Below are positions 1 through 7,929 of a DNA stretch of 64,000 nt, piece after piece (the stretch's first letter is position 1; every line of letters begins with the position of its first letter). The DNA lies in NCBI GenBank assembly GCA_020445805.1, contig JAGRFX010000001.1, positions 34,058 to 98,057 on the forward strand, written 5' to 3'. The position numbers and the translations under genes were made by a program. Origin of the DNA: Rhodocyclaceae bacterium. GTDB taxonomy: Bacteria > Pseudomonadota > Gammaproteobacteria > Burkholderiales > Rhodocyclaceae. The notes under the pieces were generated by a model. It saw only the letters and a list, made by a program, of their open reading frames with translations. It had not been told where the DNA came from and did no database searches.

Positions 1-812
1 CGCCCCGAGGTGGCCAGGAACAGCTGGTGGGCGACCGCGGCGATCGGCAGCGCGGCCTGGGCCTCGCGCCCCGCCTCGAGCACGATGCCCAGGTCCTTGA
101 CGAAAATGTCGACCGCGCTGCTGACCTGGGGGTCGTCCTGCAGCATGCGTGGCCCCCGATCCTTGAGCATCCAGCTCGAGGCGGCCGAGCCGCCCATGAT
201 CTCGAGCAGCACCTGGAGGTCGACGCCCACCTTGGCGGCCAGCGCGAAGGCCTCCGCCACGACCGCGATGTGCACCCCGCACAGCAGCTGGTTGACGGTC
301 TTGACCGTCGCCCCCTGGCCGGGCTGGTCGCCGACCCGGAAGATGCGCTCGCCCAGCGCGTAGAAGAGGGGCCGCATGCGCTCGAAGGTGGCCCCGTCGC
401 AGGCCGCCATGATGGTCAGCGAGCCGGCGATGGCGCCCGCGGTGCCGCCGGAGACCGGGGCATCGACGAACTGGCAGCCGGCCGCGGTGACCCGCTGGGC
501 GATGCGCGCCACGGCGCCCGGCGGGCAGGTGGCCATCAGGCACACCACTGCGCCCGGCTCGAGCGCCTCGAGGCCCCCGTCGGCGAACAGGACCTGCTCG
601 GCCTGGGCCGCGTTCACCACCATCAGGACCAGGACGTCGGCGCCGCGGGCGCCATCGGCGGCGCTGGCTGCGCGGCGGCCGCCCGCCGCCTCCAGTGCCG
701 CGAGGGCCTGGGTGTTGAGGTCGATGCCGCGCACGGCGAAGCCGCCGGCGAGCAGGTTGCGGGCCATCGGCAGGCCCATGGCGCCGAGGCCGGCGAAGGC
801 GATCTCTTTCAT
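1..812 (-). CDS. 3-hydroxyisobutyrate dehydrogenase family protein (partial, C-terminus off the window)
   Basis: An NAD(P)-dependent beta-hydroxyacid dehydrogenase that would oxidise a short hydroxy acid or reduce a semialdehyde in the cytoplasm. The start is in the window and the C-terminus lies beyond base 1. The N-terminal Rossmann motif GLGAMGLPMARNL (residues 8-20), the substrate-loop DAPVSGG (117-123) and the family's catalytic lysine in GATVKTVNQ (K171) are all visible. It begins 13 bases after the dctM stop, so it is probably the last gene of the TRAP/transketolase operon and acts on the imported acid or an intermediate. Close relatives include tartronate semialdehyde reductases and threonate dehydrogenases; the sequence does not decide between these substrates. 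Confidence 0.88.
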   Translation of the reverse strand, partial: MKEIAFAGLGAMGLPMARNLLAGGFAVRGIDLNTQALAALEAAGGRRAASAADGARGADVLVLMVVNAAQAEQVLFADGGLEALEPGAVVCLMATCPPGAVARIAQRVTAAGCQFVDAPVSGGTAGAIAGSLTIMAACDGATFERMRPLFYALGERIFRVGDQPGQGATVKTVNQLLCGVHIAVVAEAFALAAKVGVDLQVLLEIMGGSAASSWMLKDRGPRMLQDDPQVSSAVDIFVKDLGIVLEAGREAQAALPIAAVAHQLFLATSG

Positions 813-825
813 GGGGGTTCTCATA

Positions 826-2085
826 TCAGTAGAGGGTGGCGGCGGGCACGTAGGAGATCAGCCCGAGGACGAAGAGGGCCACCAGGTAGAAGGGCCACAG
901 TTCCTTGGCGATGGCACCGACGCGCTCCTTGGAGATGGCCGCGGCGATGAACAGCGTGGTGCCTACCGGTGGGGTGAACAGGCCGAGGCTGAGGTTCACC
1001 GCCATCATGATGCCGAGCTGGATCAGGTCCAGGCCGATCGCATTGCCGATGGCGACGAAGGTCGGGCCGAGCAGCAGGATGGCCGCGGGCAGGTCGAGGA
1101 ACATGCCGACCACGAGCATGATGAGGTTCATCATCAGGATCACCATGACCGGCGACTCGAGGGTATGGACCGCCCAGTTGGCCACCGCGGTGGGCACCGA
1201 CTCGACCGTCAGCACGTAGCCGACCAGGTTGGAAGCGGCGATCACCAGCATCACCACGCCGGTGGTGACCGAGGTGTGCACCAGCGCGTCGTAGAAGCGC
1301 TTCCAGGTCAGGTCGCGGTACACGAAGAGGCCCACCATCAGGCCGTAGAACACCGCCATCACGCTGACCTCGGTGGGGGTCGCGATGCCGGCGCGCAGCA
1401 GGACCACGATGAAGGCCGGCATGGCGAGGGCCGGGAGCGCGGCCACCGTGCCCCGCAGGATGTCGCCCAGGGTCACCTGCTGGGCCAGGCACTTGAAGCC
1501 ACGCAGGCGCCCGGACAGGTAGCAGGTGAGCATGAAGCCGCCGCACAGCAAGAGGCCCGGCACGACACCCGCCAGGAACAGCGAGGCGATCGACTCGTTC
1601 GAGACCGCCGCGTAGAGGATCAGCGGGATCGAGGGCGGGATCAGGCCGGCAATGACCGAGGACGAGGCGGTCGCCGCGGCAGCGAAGGCACCGGGATAGC
1701 CCTCGCGCTTCTGCCAGGGGATCAGCATCGAGCCCAGCGCCGAGGCCTCCGCCACGGCCGAGCCCGAGACCCCGCCGAAAACGGTGGAGCCGACCACCGT
1801 GACCTGCCCGAGTCCGCCCGGGAAGCGGCCCACCAGGAGGGTCGCGAAGTTGATCAGGCGGCGGCCGAGCTCGCCGCCCATCATCAGGCTGCCGGAGAGC
1901 ATGAAGAAGGGGATAGCCAGCAGCGGGAAGCTCTGGGTGGGCTGGAAGACCTTGACCACCGCAGCCACGCTCGGCATGCCGCCGACCGTGACCGCCGCAA
2001 GCCCGGAGCTGATGATCAGGGCGTAGCCGACAGGCAGTGCCAGGGCCATCAGGGCGCCGAACACCAGCAGCATCATCAGAGTCAT
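826..2085 (-). CDS. dctM: TRAP transporter large permease subunit
   Basis: The 12-helix-class membrane subunit of a tripartite ATP-independent periplasmic transporter, which moves a carboxylate or related acid with sodium. It has 419 residues, the usual length, and is hydrophobic throughout. It includes family-typical segments such as GGLGQVTVVGSTVFGGVSGS and the C-terminal LGLFTPPVGTTLF. The start ATG overlaps the dctQ stop as ATGA and has a strong GAGGAGG ribosome site inside dctQ, so the two are translationally coupled. Family assignment is firm; the substrate is not visible. Confidence 0.95.
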   Translation of the reverse strand: MTLMMLLVFGALMALALPVGYALIISSGLAAVTVGGMPSVAAVVKVFQPTQSFPLLAIPFFMLSGSLMMGGELGRRLINFATLLVGRFPGGLGQVTVVGSTVFGGVSGSAVAEASALGSMLIPWQKREGYPGAFAAAATASSSVIAGLIPPSIPLILYAAVSNESIASLFLAGVVPGLLLCGGFMLTCYLSGRLRGFKCLAQQVTLGDILRGTVAALPALAMPAFIVVLLRAGIATPTEVSVMAVFYGLMVGLFVYRDLTWKRFYDALVHTSVTTGVVMLVIAASNLVGYVLTVESVPTAVANWAVHTLESPVMVILMMNLIMLVVGMFLDLPAAILLLGPTFVAIGNAIGLDLIQLGIMMAVNLSLGLFTPPVGTTLFIAAAISKERVGAIAKELWPFYLVALFVLGLISYVPAATLY

Positions 2086-2645
2086 AGGTCCTCCTCGACG
2101 TGATGGACACGTACCGAGAGTGGGTCATCGGCCTGCAGCACGCGGACCAGGGTCGTCAGCGCGGTGGTGCCGAGGCCGACGAAGCCGTAGATCAGGGCCA
2201 GATAGGCCCACTGCGCCGTGATGCCGGTGACCGGGTAGGTCTCGCTGCCGGTGATCTCGATCACGTCGAGACCGACCCAGGCCAAGTAGAAGAAGGCCGC
2301 GGCGATCAGGAGCTGGTGGGCGACGAGCAGGAGCCGGTTGCCGCCCCTGCCGAGGATGCCGTTCAGGGCCGTGACCGCGATGTGCTGGCCGCGCTGGGCG
2401 GCCAGCACCACGCCGCCCATGACGAGCCAGGGGAACAGGATGTTCGGCATCTCGGTCGGCCAGCCCATGCCCTGGTTGGTGAGGTAGCGGACGATCACCT
2501 CGGCCATCAACGACAGGAACATGACGGCCAGGGTGCCGATCGCGAGCACCGTGCTGATGCCCACGATCGTGCGGTCCACCCACCGCACCACCAGCGCTGC
2601 AGGGCTTTCGTGCCCTGCGACGAGGGGTGCGACGGTGGCGTTCAT
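2082..2645 (-). CDS. dctQ: TRAP transporter small permease subunit
   Basis: The four-helix membrane subunit that pairs with DctM and receives substrate from the periplasmic DctP protein. It has 187 residues with hydrophobic helices starting near residues 24, 60, 100 and 145, and a GQHIAV segment typical of the family. I place the start at MNATVAPL because it overlaps the dctP stop as ATGA; an upstream in-frame ATG would lie inside dctP. It overlaps dctM at its other end in the same way, so dctP, dctQ and dctM form one tightly coupled unit. Confidence 0.93.
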   Translation of the reverse strand: MNATVAPLVAGHESPAALVVRWVDRTIVGISTVLAIGTLAVMFLSLMAEVIVRYLTNQGMGWPTEMPNILFPWLVMGGVVLAAQRGQHIAVTALNGILGRGGNRLLLVAHQLLIAAAFFYLAWVGLDVIEITGSETYPVTGITAQWAYLALIYGFVGLGTTALTTLVRVLQADDPLSVRVHHVEEDL

Positions 2646-3613
2646 TGCTTGGAAGCCTCGCTGACGATCAGCGCGACCATGTCCGGATACTCGGCCGCCC
2701 ACTTGTCGTACACCGGCTTGGTCTTGGCCACGAACGGGGCCTGGTCCACCTCGTTGATCTCGACGCCCGCCTCGGTCAGCTTCCTGCGCAGGTCGACGTC
2801 GGCGGCCAGGGACATCTCGCGGTTCAGCTTGCCGGCTTCGACGGCCGCTTCGCGCACGGCCTTCTGGTCTTCCTTGGAGAGCGTGCTCCAGATCATCTTG
2901 CTGGCCAGCAGCGGGGTGGATTCGTACTTGTGGCCGGTCAGGGAGATGTACTTCTGCACCTCGAACAGCTTGGAGGAGTAGATGTTCATCAACGGGTTCT
3001 CCTGGCCGTCGAACACGCCCTGCTGGAGGGCGATGTAGAGCTCGGAGAAGGCCAGCGGTGCCGGGTTGGCGCCCAGGGCCTTGAAGATGTCCAGGGTCAT
3101 GGGGTCGGGCGGGGTGCGCAGCTTGATCCCGGCCAGATCGCCGGGCTGGGAGATCTTGTGCTTGCTATTGCTGACCTGGCGGATGCCGTTGTCCCACAGG
3201 GCGAGCAGCACCAGGCCCTTCTTGTCGGCGTATTCGCCCAGCTTGTCGCCCACCGGGCCGTCGACCACGGTGTAGGCGTGCTGCAGGCTGTGGAACAGGA
3301 AGGGCAGGCCGAGCAGGCCGAACTGGGGCACGACGCTGGAGGTGGTGCCCTGGGAGTTGGCGCTGAAGGCCAGCGTGCCCAGGCGCAGGTTGGTGATGGA
3401 CTCGGCGTCGTCACCGAACTGGGCGGCGCCACCGACCTCGACCTTGACCCGGCCGCCGGTCTTCTGGGCGACCAGCTCGGCGAACTTCAGCGAGGCTTCG
3501 GCCTTGGGGTTGCCGGGTGCTGCGTTGTGGGACAGCCGCAGGACCGTCTCGGCCCAGCTGGCGGAGGACGTCAGCGCGAGGCTGGCGGCGATGGCGATGA
3601 GTGCCTTTTTCAT
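2642..3613 (-). CDS. dctP: TRAP transporter periplasmic solute-binding protein
   Basis: The periplasmic receptor of the TRAP system, 323 residues, with a clear Sec signal peptide (MKKALIAIAASLALTSSASWA, cleaved near residue 21). The body matches the DctP family, with the conserved arginine-containing stretch LAGIKLRTPPDPM that usually binds the ligand carboxylate, followed by GVFDGQENP. An AAAGGAG ribosome site lies 6 bases before the start. A G+C-rich hairpin in the 123-base gap upstream may set its level relative to the enzyme genes. The substrate is unknown; a sugar acid or branched hydroxy acid would fit the neighbours. Confidence 0.94.
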   Translation of the reverse strand: MKKALIAIAASLALTSSASWAETVLRLSHNAAPGNPKAEASLKFAELVAQKTGGRVKVEVGGAAQFGDDAESITNLRLGTLAFSANSQGTTSSVVPQFGLLGLPFLFHSLQHAYTVVDGPVGDKLGEYADKKGLVLLALWDNGIRQVSNSKHKISQPGDLAGIKLRTPPDPMTLDIFKALGANPAPLAFSELYIALQQGVFDGQENPLMNIYSSKLFEVQKYISLTGHKYESTPLLASKMIWSTLSKEDQKAVREAAVEAGKLNREMSLAADVDLRRKLTEAGVEINEVDQAPFVAKTKPVYDKWAAEYPDMVALIVSEASKQ

Positions 3614-3688
3614 GATGAGTCTCCTTTCTTGCCTTTGAGTGGGGCCCTGTTGTCCGGTGGGCCTTGTGCTGGTCCGAAGTGTTCGGGT

Positions 3689-3724
3689 GGAGACCCCGCC
3701 GGGAGGGACGGCGGCGGGGTCTCC
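3689..3724 (-). terminator. intercistronic hairpin between the SDR gene and dctP
   Basis: A perfect 13-base inverted repeat (arms 3689-3701 and 3712-3724, 10-base loop) in the gap between two co-directional genes. No T-run follows on the minus strand, so it is not a classic intrinsic terminator. It may instead be an attenuator, or an RNA-stabilising stem that lets the solute-binding protein be made in excess. Function is inferred from structure and position only. Confidence 0.45.
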
Positions 3725-3736
3725 GGCTGAACAGCG

Positions 3737-4501
3737 TCAGCCGTGAATCAACATGCCGCCGTTCACGTCGACCGTGATGCCGGTGCAGTACTTGGACAGT
3801 TCGCTGGCCAGGAACACCACGCAGCCGGCCACGTCGTTGGGCTCGCCGATGCAGCCCAGGGGAATGGACTCGAGGATGGCGGCCCGCTTGTCCTCGGGGA
3901 TCTTGCCCTTGTTGATGTCGGTGGCGATCAGGCCCGGGGTGATGCAGTTGACCCGGATGTTGTCGCCGCCGAACTCGCGCGCCATGGCCTTGGCGAGGCC
4001 CAGCACGCCGGCCTTGGCGGCCGAGTAGTGGGGGCCGCCGAGGATGCCGCCACCGCGCTGGGCGGACACCGACGAGATGCACACGATCGAGCCGCTCTTC
4101 TGCTCGCGCATGGCCGGGATCACGGCCTGGGACATGTGCAGGGTGCCGCGCAGGCTCACGTCGAGCACCGCGTCGTAGTTGGCGTCGGTGATGTCGAGGG
4201 TCTTGATCGGCTGGGTGATGCCGGCGTTGTTGAGCAGCACGTCGATGCGGCCCATGCGCTTCAGCACCTCGGTGGCGGCGGCGACGCAGGAAGGCTTGTT
4301 GGTCACGTCGGCCACCAGGCCCAGGTGCTGCGGGCCCAGGTCGGCGGCCGCGGCGGCCGGGTCGGCCTGCTCGAGGTCGAGGATCACGACGCGGGCGCCG
4401 TGGGCGGCCATCATGCGGGCGGAGGCATAGCCCAGGCCGTTGCGGCCGGCGCCACCGGTGACGATGGCGACCTTGTCCTGGAGCAAGAGGGATTGAGTCA
4501 T
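3737..4501 (-). CDS. SDR-family oxidoreductase (FabG-like dehydrogenase)
   Basis: A classical short-chain dehydrogenase of 254 residues that would oxidise or reduce a hydroxyl or keto group with NAD(P). The nucleotide motif TGGAGRNGLG (15-24), the NNAG motif, the catalytic serine in CISSVSAQRGG and the YSAAK active-site Tyr-Lys pair are present. The end GITVDVNGGMLI is typical of FabG-like sugar-alcohol dehydrogenases. Its place between the split transketolase and the TRAP genes suggests a step in sugar or polyol catabolism rather than fatty-acid synthesis. The exact substrate is not recognisable. Confidence 0.9.
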   Translation of the reverse strand: MTQSLLLQDKVAIVTGGAGRNGLGYASARMMAAHGARVVILDLEQADPAAAAADLGPQHLGLVADVTNKPSCVAAATEVLKRMGRIDVLLNNAGITQPIKTLDITDANYDAVLDVSLRGTLHMSQAVIPAMREQKSGSIVCISSVSAQRGGGILGGPHYSAAKAGVLGLAKAMAREFGGDNIRVNCITPGLIATDINKGKIPEDKRAAILESIPLGCIGEPNDVAGCVVFLASELSKYCTGITVDVNGGMLIHG

Positions 4502-4538
4502 GTTCGGTTCCTTGGTGTCGGGTTCGGGGGCGTGGCGC

Positions 4539-5540
4539 TCAGGCCAGCCAGGTCTTGAGGGTCTTGGCCATGGCCTCGGTCGAGATGCCGTAGCGGTCGT
4601 GCAGGGTCGGCAGCGCGCCGGCGTCGAGGAAGGCGTCGGGCAGTGCGATCTGACGGAACTGGGGCGTGATGCCGGCGGTGAGCAGGGCCGTGGCCACGGC
4701 CTCGCCGAGCCCGCCGACCTTGGTGTGGTTTTCGGCGACCACCACCAGGCGGCCGCTGCGACTCGCTTCGGCCAGGATGGTGGCGGTGTCGAGCGGCTTG
4801 ATGGTGGGCACGTGCAGCACCGCCACATCCACCTGGTCGGCCTCGAGGGCCGTGGCGACCTCGAGGGAGCGCATGGTCATCAGGCCGGACGAGATCAGCA
4901 GCACGTCGCGGCCGCCGCGCAGCATCCTGGCCTTGCCCAGCTCGAACTTGTAGTCGTATTCGTCGAGCACCAGCGGCACGTTGCCGCGCAGCAGGCGCAT
5001 GTACACGGGGCCCTTGTGTTCGGCGATTGCCGGGACCGCCTGCTCGATATCGAGCGCGTCGCAGGGATCCACCACGGTCATGCCGGGGATGGCGCGCATC
5101 AGGGCGAGGTCCTCGGCTGCCTGGTGGCTGGGTCCGTAGCCGGTGGTCAGGCCCGGCAGGGCGCAGCACATCTTGACGTTGAGGTTTTCCTCGGCGATCA
5201 CCTGATGGACGAAGTCGAAGGCGCGGCGGGTGCCGAACACCGCGTAGGTGGTGGCGAAGGGCATGAAGCCTTCCTTGGCCATGCCACCGGCGGCGGCCAT
5301 CAGCAGCTGCTCGGCCATGCCCATCTGGAAGAAGCGCTCGGGGAAGGCCTGGCCGAACAGGTGCAGGTCGGTGTACTTGGACAGGTCGGCGGTCAGGCCG
5401 ACGATCTCCGGGCGCTGCTCGGCGAGGGCCACCAGGGCCTTGCCGAAGGGGGCGGCCGTGATGCGCTGCCCCTCGCCGGCGATCGAGGCGATCATCGCCG
5501 AGGTGGTCAGGCGCGGTTTCTTGGCGGTGGCGGTGCTCAT
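4539..5540 (-). CDS. transketolase C-terminal subunit
   Basis: The pyrimidine-binding and C-terminal half of a split transketolase, 333 residues; it needs the adjacent N-terminal subunit to bind thiamine diphosphate. Visible features are the GLTADLSKYTDL start of the Pyr domain, the conserved glutamate region MGMAEQLLMAAAGG, the FVHQVIAEENLNVK region and the C-terminal VAENHTKVGGLGEAV. The start ATG overlaps the stop of the N-terminal subunit as ATGA. I chose MSTATAKK because longer in-frame extensions lie inside the upstream gene. Split transketolases of this kind usually serve dedicated sugar or sugar-acid pathways, not the central pentose phosphate cycle. Confidence 0.92.
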   Translation of the reverse strand: MSTATAKKPRLTTSAMIASIAGEGQRITAAPFGKALVALAEQRPEIVGLTADLSKYTDLHLFGQAFPERFFQMGMAEQLLMAAAGGMAKEGFMPFATTYAVFGTRRAFDFVHQVIAEENLNVKMCCALPGLTTGYGPSHQAAEDLALMRAIPGMTVVDPCDALDIEQAVPAIAEHKGPVYMRLLRGNVPLVLDEYDYKFELGKARMLRGGRDVLLISSGLMTMRSLEVATALEADQVDVAVLHVPTIKPLDTATILAEASRSGRLVVVAENHTKVGGLGEAVATALLTAGITPQFRQIALPDAFLDAGALPTLHDRYGISTEAMAKTLKTWLA

Positions 5541-6391
5541 CGTGCGGCTCCCTGGGACTGGTCGAGGATGTCGATGGCCTGCTGCCATTCGTGCGGATCG
5601 ACGCGGATGAAGTGGTTCTTCTCGCGCGCCTCGAGGAAGGGCACACCCTTGCCCATCAGGGTGTCGAAGAGGATCACGCGTGGCTTGTCCTCCTTCAGGG
5701 CCCGGGCGGCATCGAAGGCCGCGATCACGGCCGCCATGTCGTTGCCGTCGACGCGCTGGACGAACCAGCCGAAGGCGGCCCACTTGTCGGCGAGGGGTTC
5801 GAAGCCCATGACCTTGGTGGAGGGGCCGTCGGCCTGCTGGTTGTTGATGTCCACCAGGCAGATCAGGTTGCCCAGGCCGTGGTGCGCGGCGCCCATGGCC
5901 GCCTCCCAGGTCGAGCCCTCGTCCAGCTCGCCGTCCGACATGGAGTTGTAGACGAAGGCCGGGTTGCCCTTGAGGCGCAGGCCCAGCGCCATGCCGACCG
6001 CGATCGGCAGGCCCTGGCCGAGCGAACCGCCCGAGATCTCCATGCCCGGCGTATAGGACGCCATGCCCGACATCGGCAGGCGGCTGTCGTCGCTGCCATA
6101 GGTCTCGAGCTCGTCCTCCGCAATCACGCCGGCCTCGATCAGGGCCGCGTAGAAGGCGATGGCGTAGTGGCCGTGCGACAGCAGGAAGCGGTCGCGACCT
6201 TCCCACTCCGGGTCGTCCGGGCGGAAGCTCATGGCGTGGCAGTAGGCCACCGCCAGCACGTCGGCGTAGCCGAGCGCCTGGCCGACGTAGCCCTGGCCCT
6301 GCACCTCGCCCATCCGGCACGCGAAGCGGCGGATGCGGTAGGCGTGTTCGGCGAGCCTTGCGTGGAGGCCGGCGTCGCTGAGTGTATTCAT
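5537..6391 (-). CDS. transketolase N-terminal subunit
   Basis: The pyrophosphate-binding half of a split transketolase, 284 residues. It carries the early histidine motif LLSHGHYAIA, the segment GGSLGQGLPIAVG, and the thiamine-diphosphate/metal motif SDGELDEGSTWEA followed by LVDINNQQ, the usual G-D-G to N-N arrangement with a serine at the first position. It is the first gene of the minus-strand operon and diverges from a LysR gene. It is coupled to the C-terminal subunit by an ATGA overlap. The two halves should assemble as an alpha2beta2 enzyme transferring a two-carbon ketol unit. Confidence 0.92.
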   Translation of the reverse strand: MNTLSDAGLHARLAEHAYRIRRFACRMGEVQGQGYVGQALGYADVLAVAYCHAMSFRPDDPEWEGRDRFLLSHGHYAIAFYAALIEAGVIAEDELETYGSDDSRLPMSGMASYTPGMEISGGSLGQGLPIAVGMALGLRLKGNPAFVYNSMSDGELDEGSTWEAAMGAAHHGLGNLICLVDINNQQADGPSTKVMGFEPLADKWAAFGWFVQRVDGNDMAAVIAAFDAARALKEDKPRVILFDTLMGKGVPFLEAREKNHFIRVDPHEWQQAIDILDQSQGAAR

Positions 6392-6601
6392 CAAGATCTC
6401 CTTGTCCCGGTGCCTGGACGATGTCCTGGCGTTTCCCGGTCGATTCATGTCAGGAGGGGCTGCCTCCCGGCCGCTCGGAATCGCGTTTTTCTGCTGCTGG
6501 CGATGACCCCGGCGAGTGGAATCCAGCTTACGGGCTTGAACTTTTGAGCTCAAACGAATAAAAAGTGCTTATTGCTGAATTAAACTAATCTATATGCTGC
6601 T
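6392..6601. promoter_or_regulatory. divergent promoter region, transketolase operon / LysR
   Basis: A 210-base gap between diverging start codons. The 60 bases next to the LysR gene (about 6541-6600) are sharply A+T-rich against G+C-rich surroundings and contain TTA-N9-TAA symmetry near 6570, the sort of element LysR proteins bind. The control of the operon by the adjacent LysR protein is an inference from this arrangement. Confidence 0.55.
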
Positions 6602-7516
6602 ATGCACAATCGACTCTCCCTGAAGGCGGTTCAGGCCTTCGAGGCCGCGGCGCGGCTGGAGTCCTTTGCGCTTGCAGCAGAAGAACTGTTCGTGACGCCC
6701 TCCGCCGTCAGCCATCAGATCAAGCAATTGGAGGAGCACGTCGGGGTCCATCTCTTCCATCGCGTGCATCGGGCGGTGGTGCTCACCGACGCCGGGCGGC
6801 GCTATGCCCAGGAGATCACCGCGGCCTTCGCGCGCATCGACGCGGCGACCCGCGACATCGGCGCGGAAGAGAAGAGCGACATCCTCTCGATCCACTGCAC
6901 GCCGAGCTTCGCGACCCAGTGGCTGATGCCCCGGCTGGCCCGCTTCAGCGCACTCAACCCGGACATCGACGTGCGCCTGAACGCCTCCGTCTCGCCGGTC
7001 GACCTGATGACCAGCGAGTTCGACATCGACATCCGCTATGGCCTGCGCAACCTGCAGCCGGCCGGCACCCTGGTGCTGATGCTGCCCCCCGAGACCATCG
7101 TGCCCCTGTGCGCACCGACGCTGGCCCAGGGCGACAACCCCATCCAGCGGGTCGAAGACCTCGCCAAGCACATGCTGATCCACAGCGTCCGCTGCCTGGT
7201 CACCTGGCGCGACTGGATGCGCCAGCACCGCAAGGTCCGCTTCGACATCTCGCGCGGGCTGCGCTTCGACCGCTCCTTCATGTCGATCAGCGCCGCGGTG
7301 GACGGCCTGGGGGTGTGCCTGGAGAGCCTGCTGCTGGTCGAGCGCGAGCTCGAGAGCGGCACACTGGTGGCGCCGCTGGGCCGCACCGGGACCCGCATCC
7401 AGGCCTACACCTTCAACGTGCAGAAGTCGAAGGTCGACCTGCCGAAGATCCGGAGCTTCCAGCACTGGCTGTTCAATGAACTCGCGGAGGGCGAGGCACG
7501 GGCAGGGCTGTCCTAG
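6602..7516 (+). CDS. LysR-family regulator (GcvA-like)
   Basis: A transcription regulator of 304 residues, the usual LysR length. The N-terminal winged helix-turn-helix runs over residues 1-65 with the recognition helix around FVTPSAVSHQIKQLE, close to the GcvA/AmpR subgroup. An effector-binding periplasmic-fold domain follows from about residue 90, with the segment SEFDIDIRYGL. It is divergent from the transketolase-SDR-TRAP operon and is its likely regulator, sensing the substrate or an intermediate. The start follows an A+T-rich promoter; no strong ribosome site is seen. Confidence 0.92.
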   Translation: MHNRLSLKAVQAFEAAARLESFALAAEELFVTPSAVSHQIKQLEEHVGVHLFHRVHRAVVLTDAGRRYAQEITAAFARIDAATRDIGAEEKSDILSIHCTPSFATQWLMPRLARFSALNPDIDVRLNASVSPVDLMTSEFDIDIRYGLRNLQPAGTLVLMLPPETIVPLCAPTLAQGDNPIQRVEDLAKHMLIHSVRCLVTWRDWMRQHRKVRFDISRGLRFDRSFMSISAAVDGLGVCLESLLLVERELESGTLVAPLGRTGTRIQAYTFNVQKSKVDLPKIRSFQHWLFNELAEGEARAGLS

Positions 7517-7929
7517 CCGAAAACCGGATTGCTCATGAGGTCGGGCTGCCCGGCTGTCGATCGGCGCTTGTCAGTGTTCACCACTGCAGTCGCTCGCTCG
7601 GGACTTGGAAGGACTGTTCGTTCCTTGGAGCGGGTATCCCCTCGGGGACGCCCTGTGTCGCGCGCCTGTATGCATGCCCCATAGCGGAGACTCTCGGCGA
7701 TAGAATGACGGACGGGCACCGCCGAACCCTAGGTGTCATTGATTGTCCCCGACGGCTTTCTGCAGGGGGACCTGTCACCAGGGGGCCGAGCGCTACGGCC
7801 CTCATGGCGTGCATGCGTCGTGGGCGCAGCGTGCAGGGTGGTGGTGCAGGCGTCGTGTCGGCGCTCGACACGGCGAGGCAGCCTCAGTCGCTCCGGGACT
7901 GCGCCGACCTTTCCGCGGGATATCCGCCG
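7517..7929. other. non-coding stretch before the TIR gene
   Basis: 413 bases with no convincing gene. Open frames here do not resemble known proteins. The stretch is less G+C-rich than the catabolic operon, as is the TIR gene that follows. GATAGAAT near 7698 could be a -10 element, but I see no matching -35. Otherwise I see nothing in it. Confidence 0.4.

Noticed and set aside
376-2103. A long open plus-strand frame over the dctM region
   Set aside because: It lies antisense to dctM and encodes low-complexity His/Gln/Asp/Gly-rich sequence, a usual by-product of G+C-rich coding DNA.
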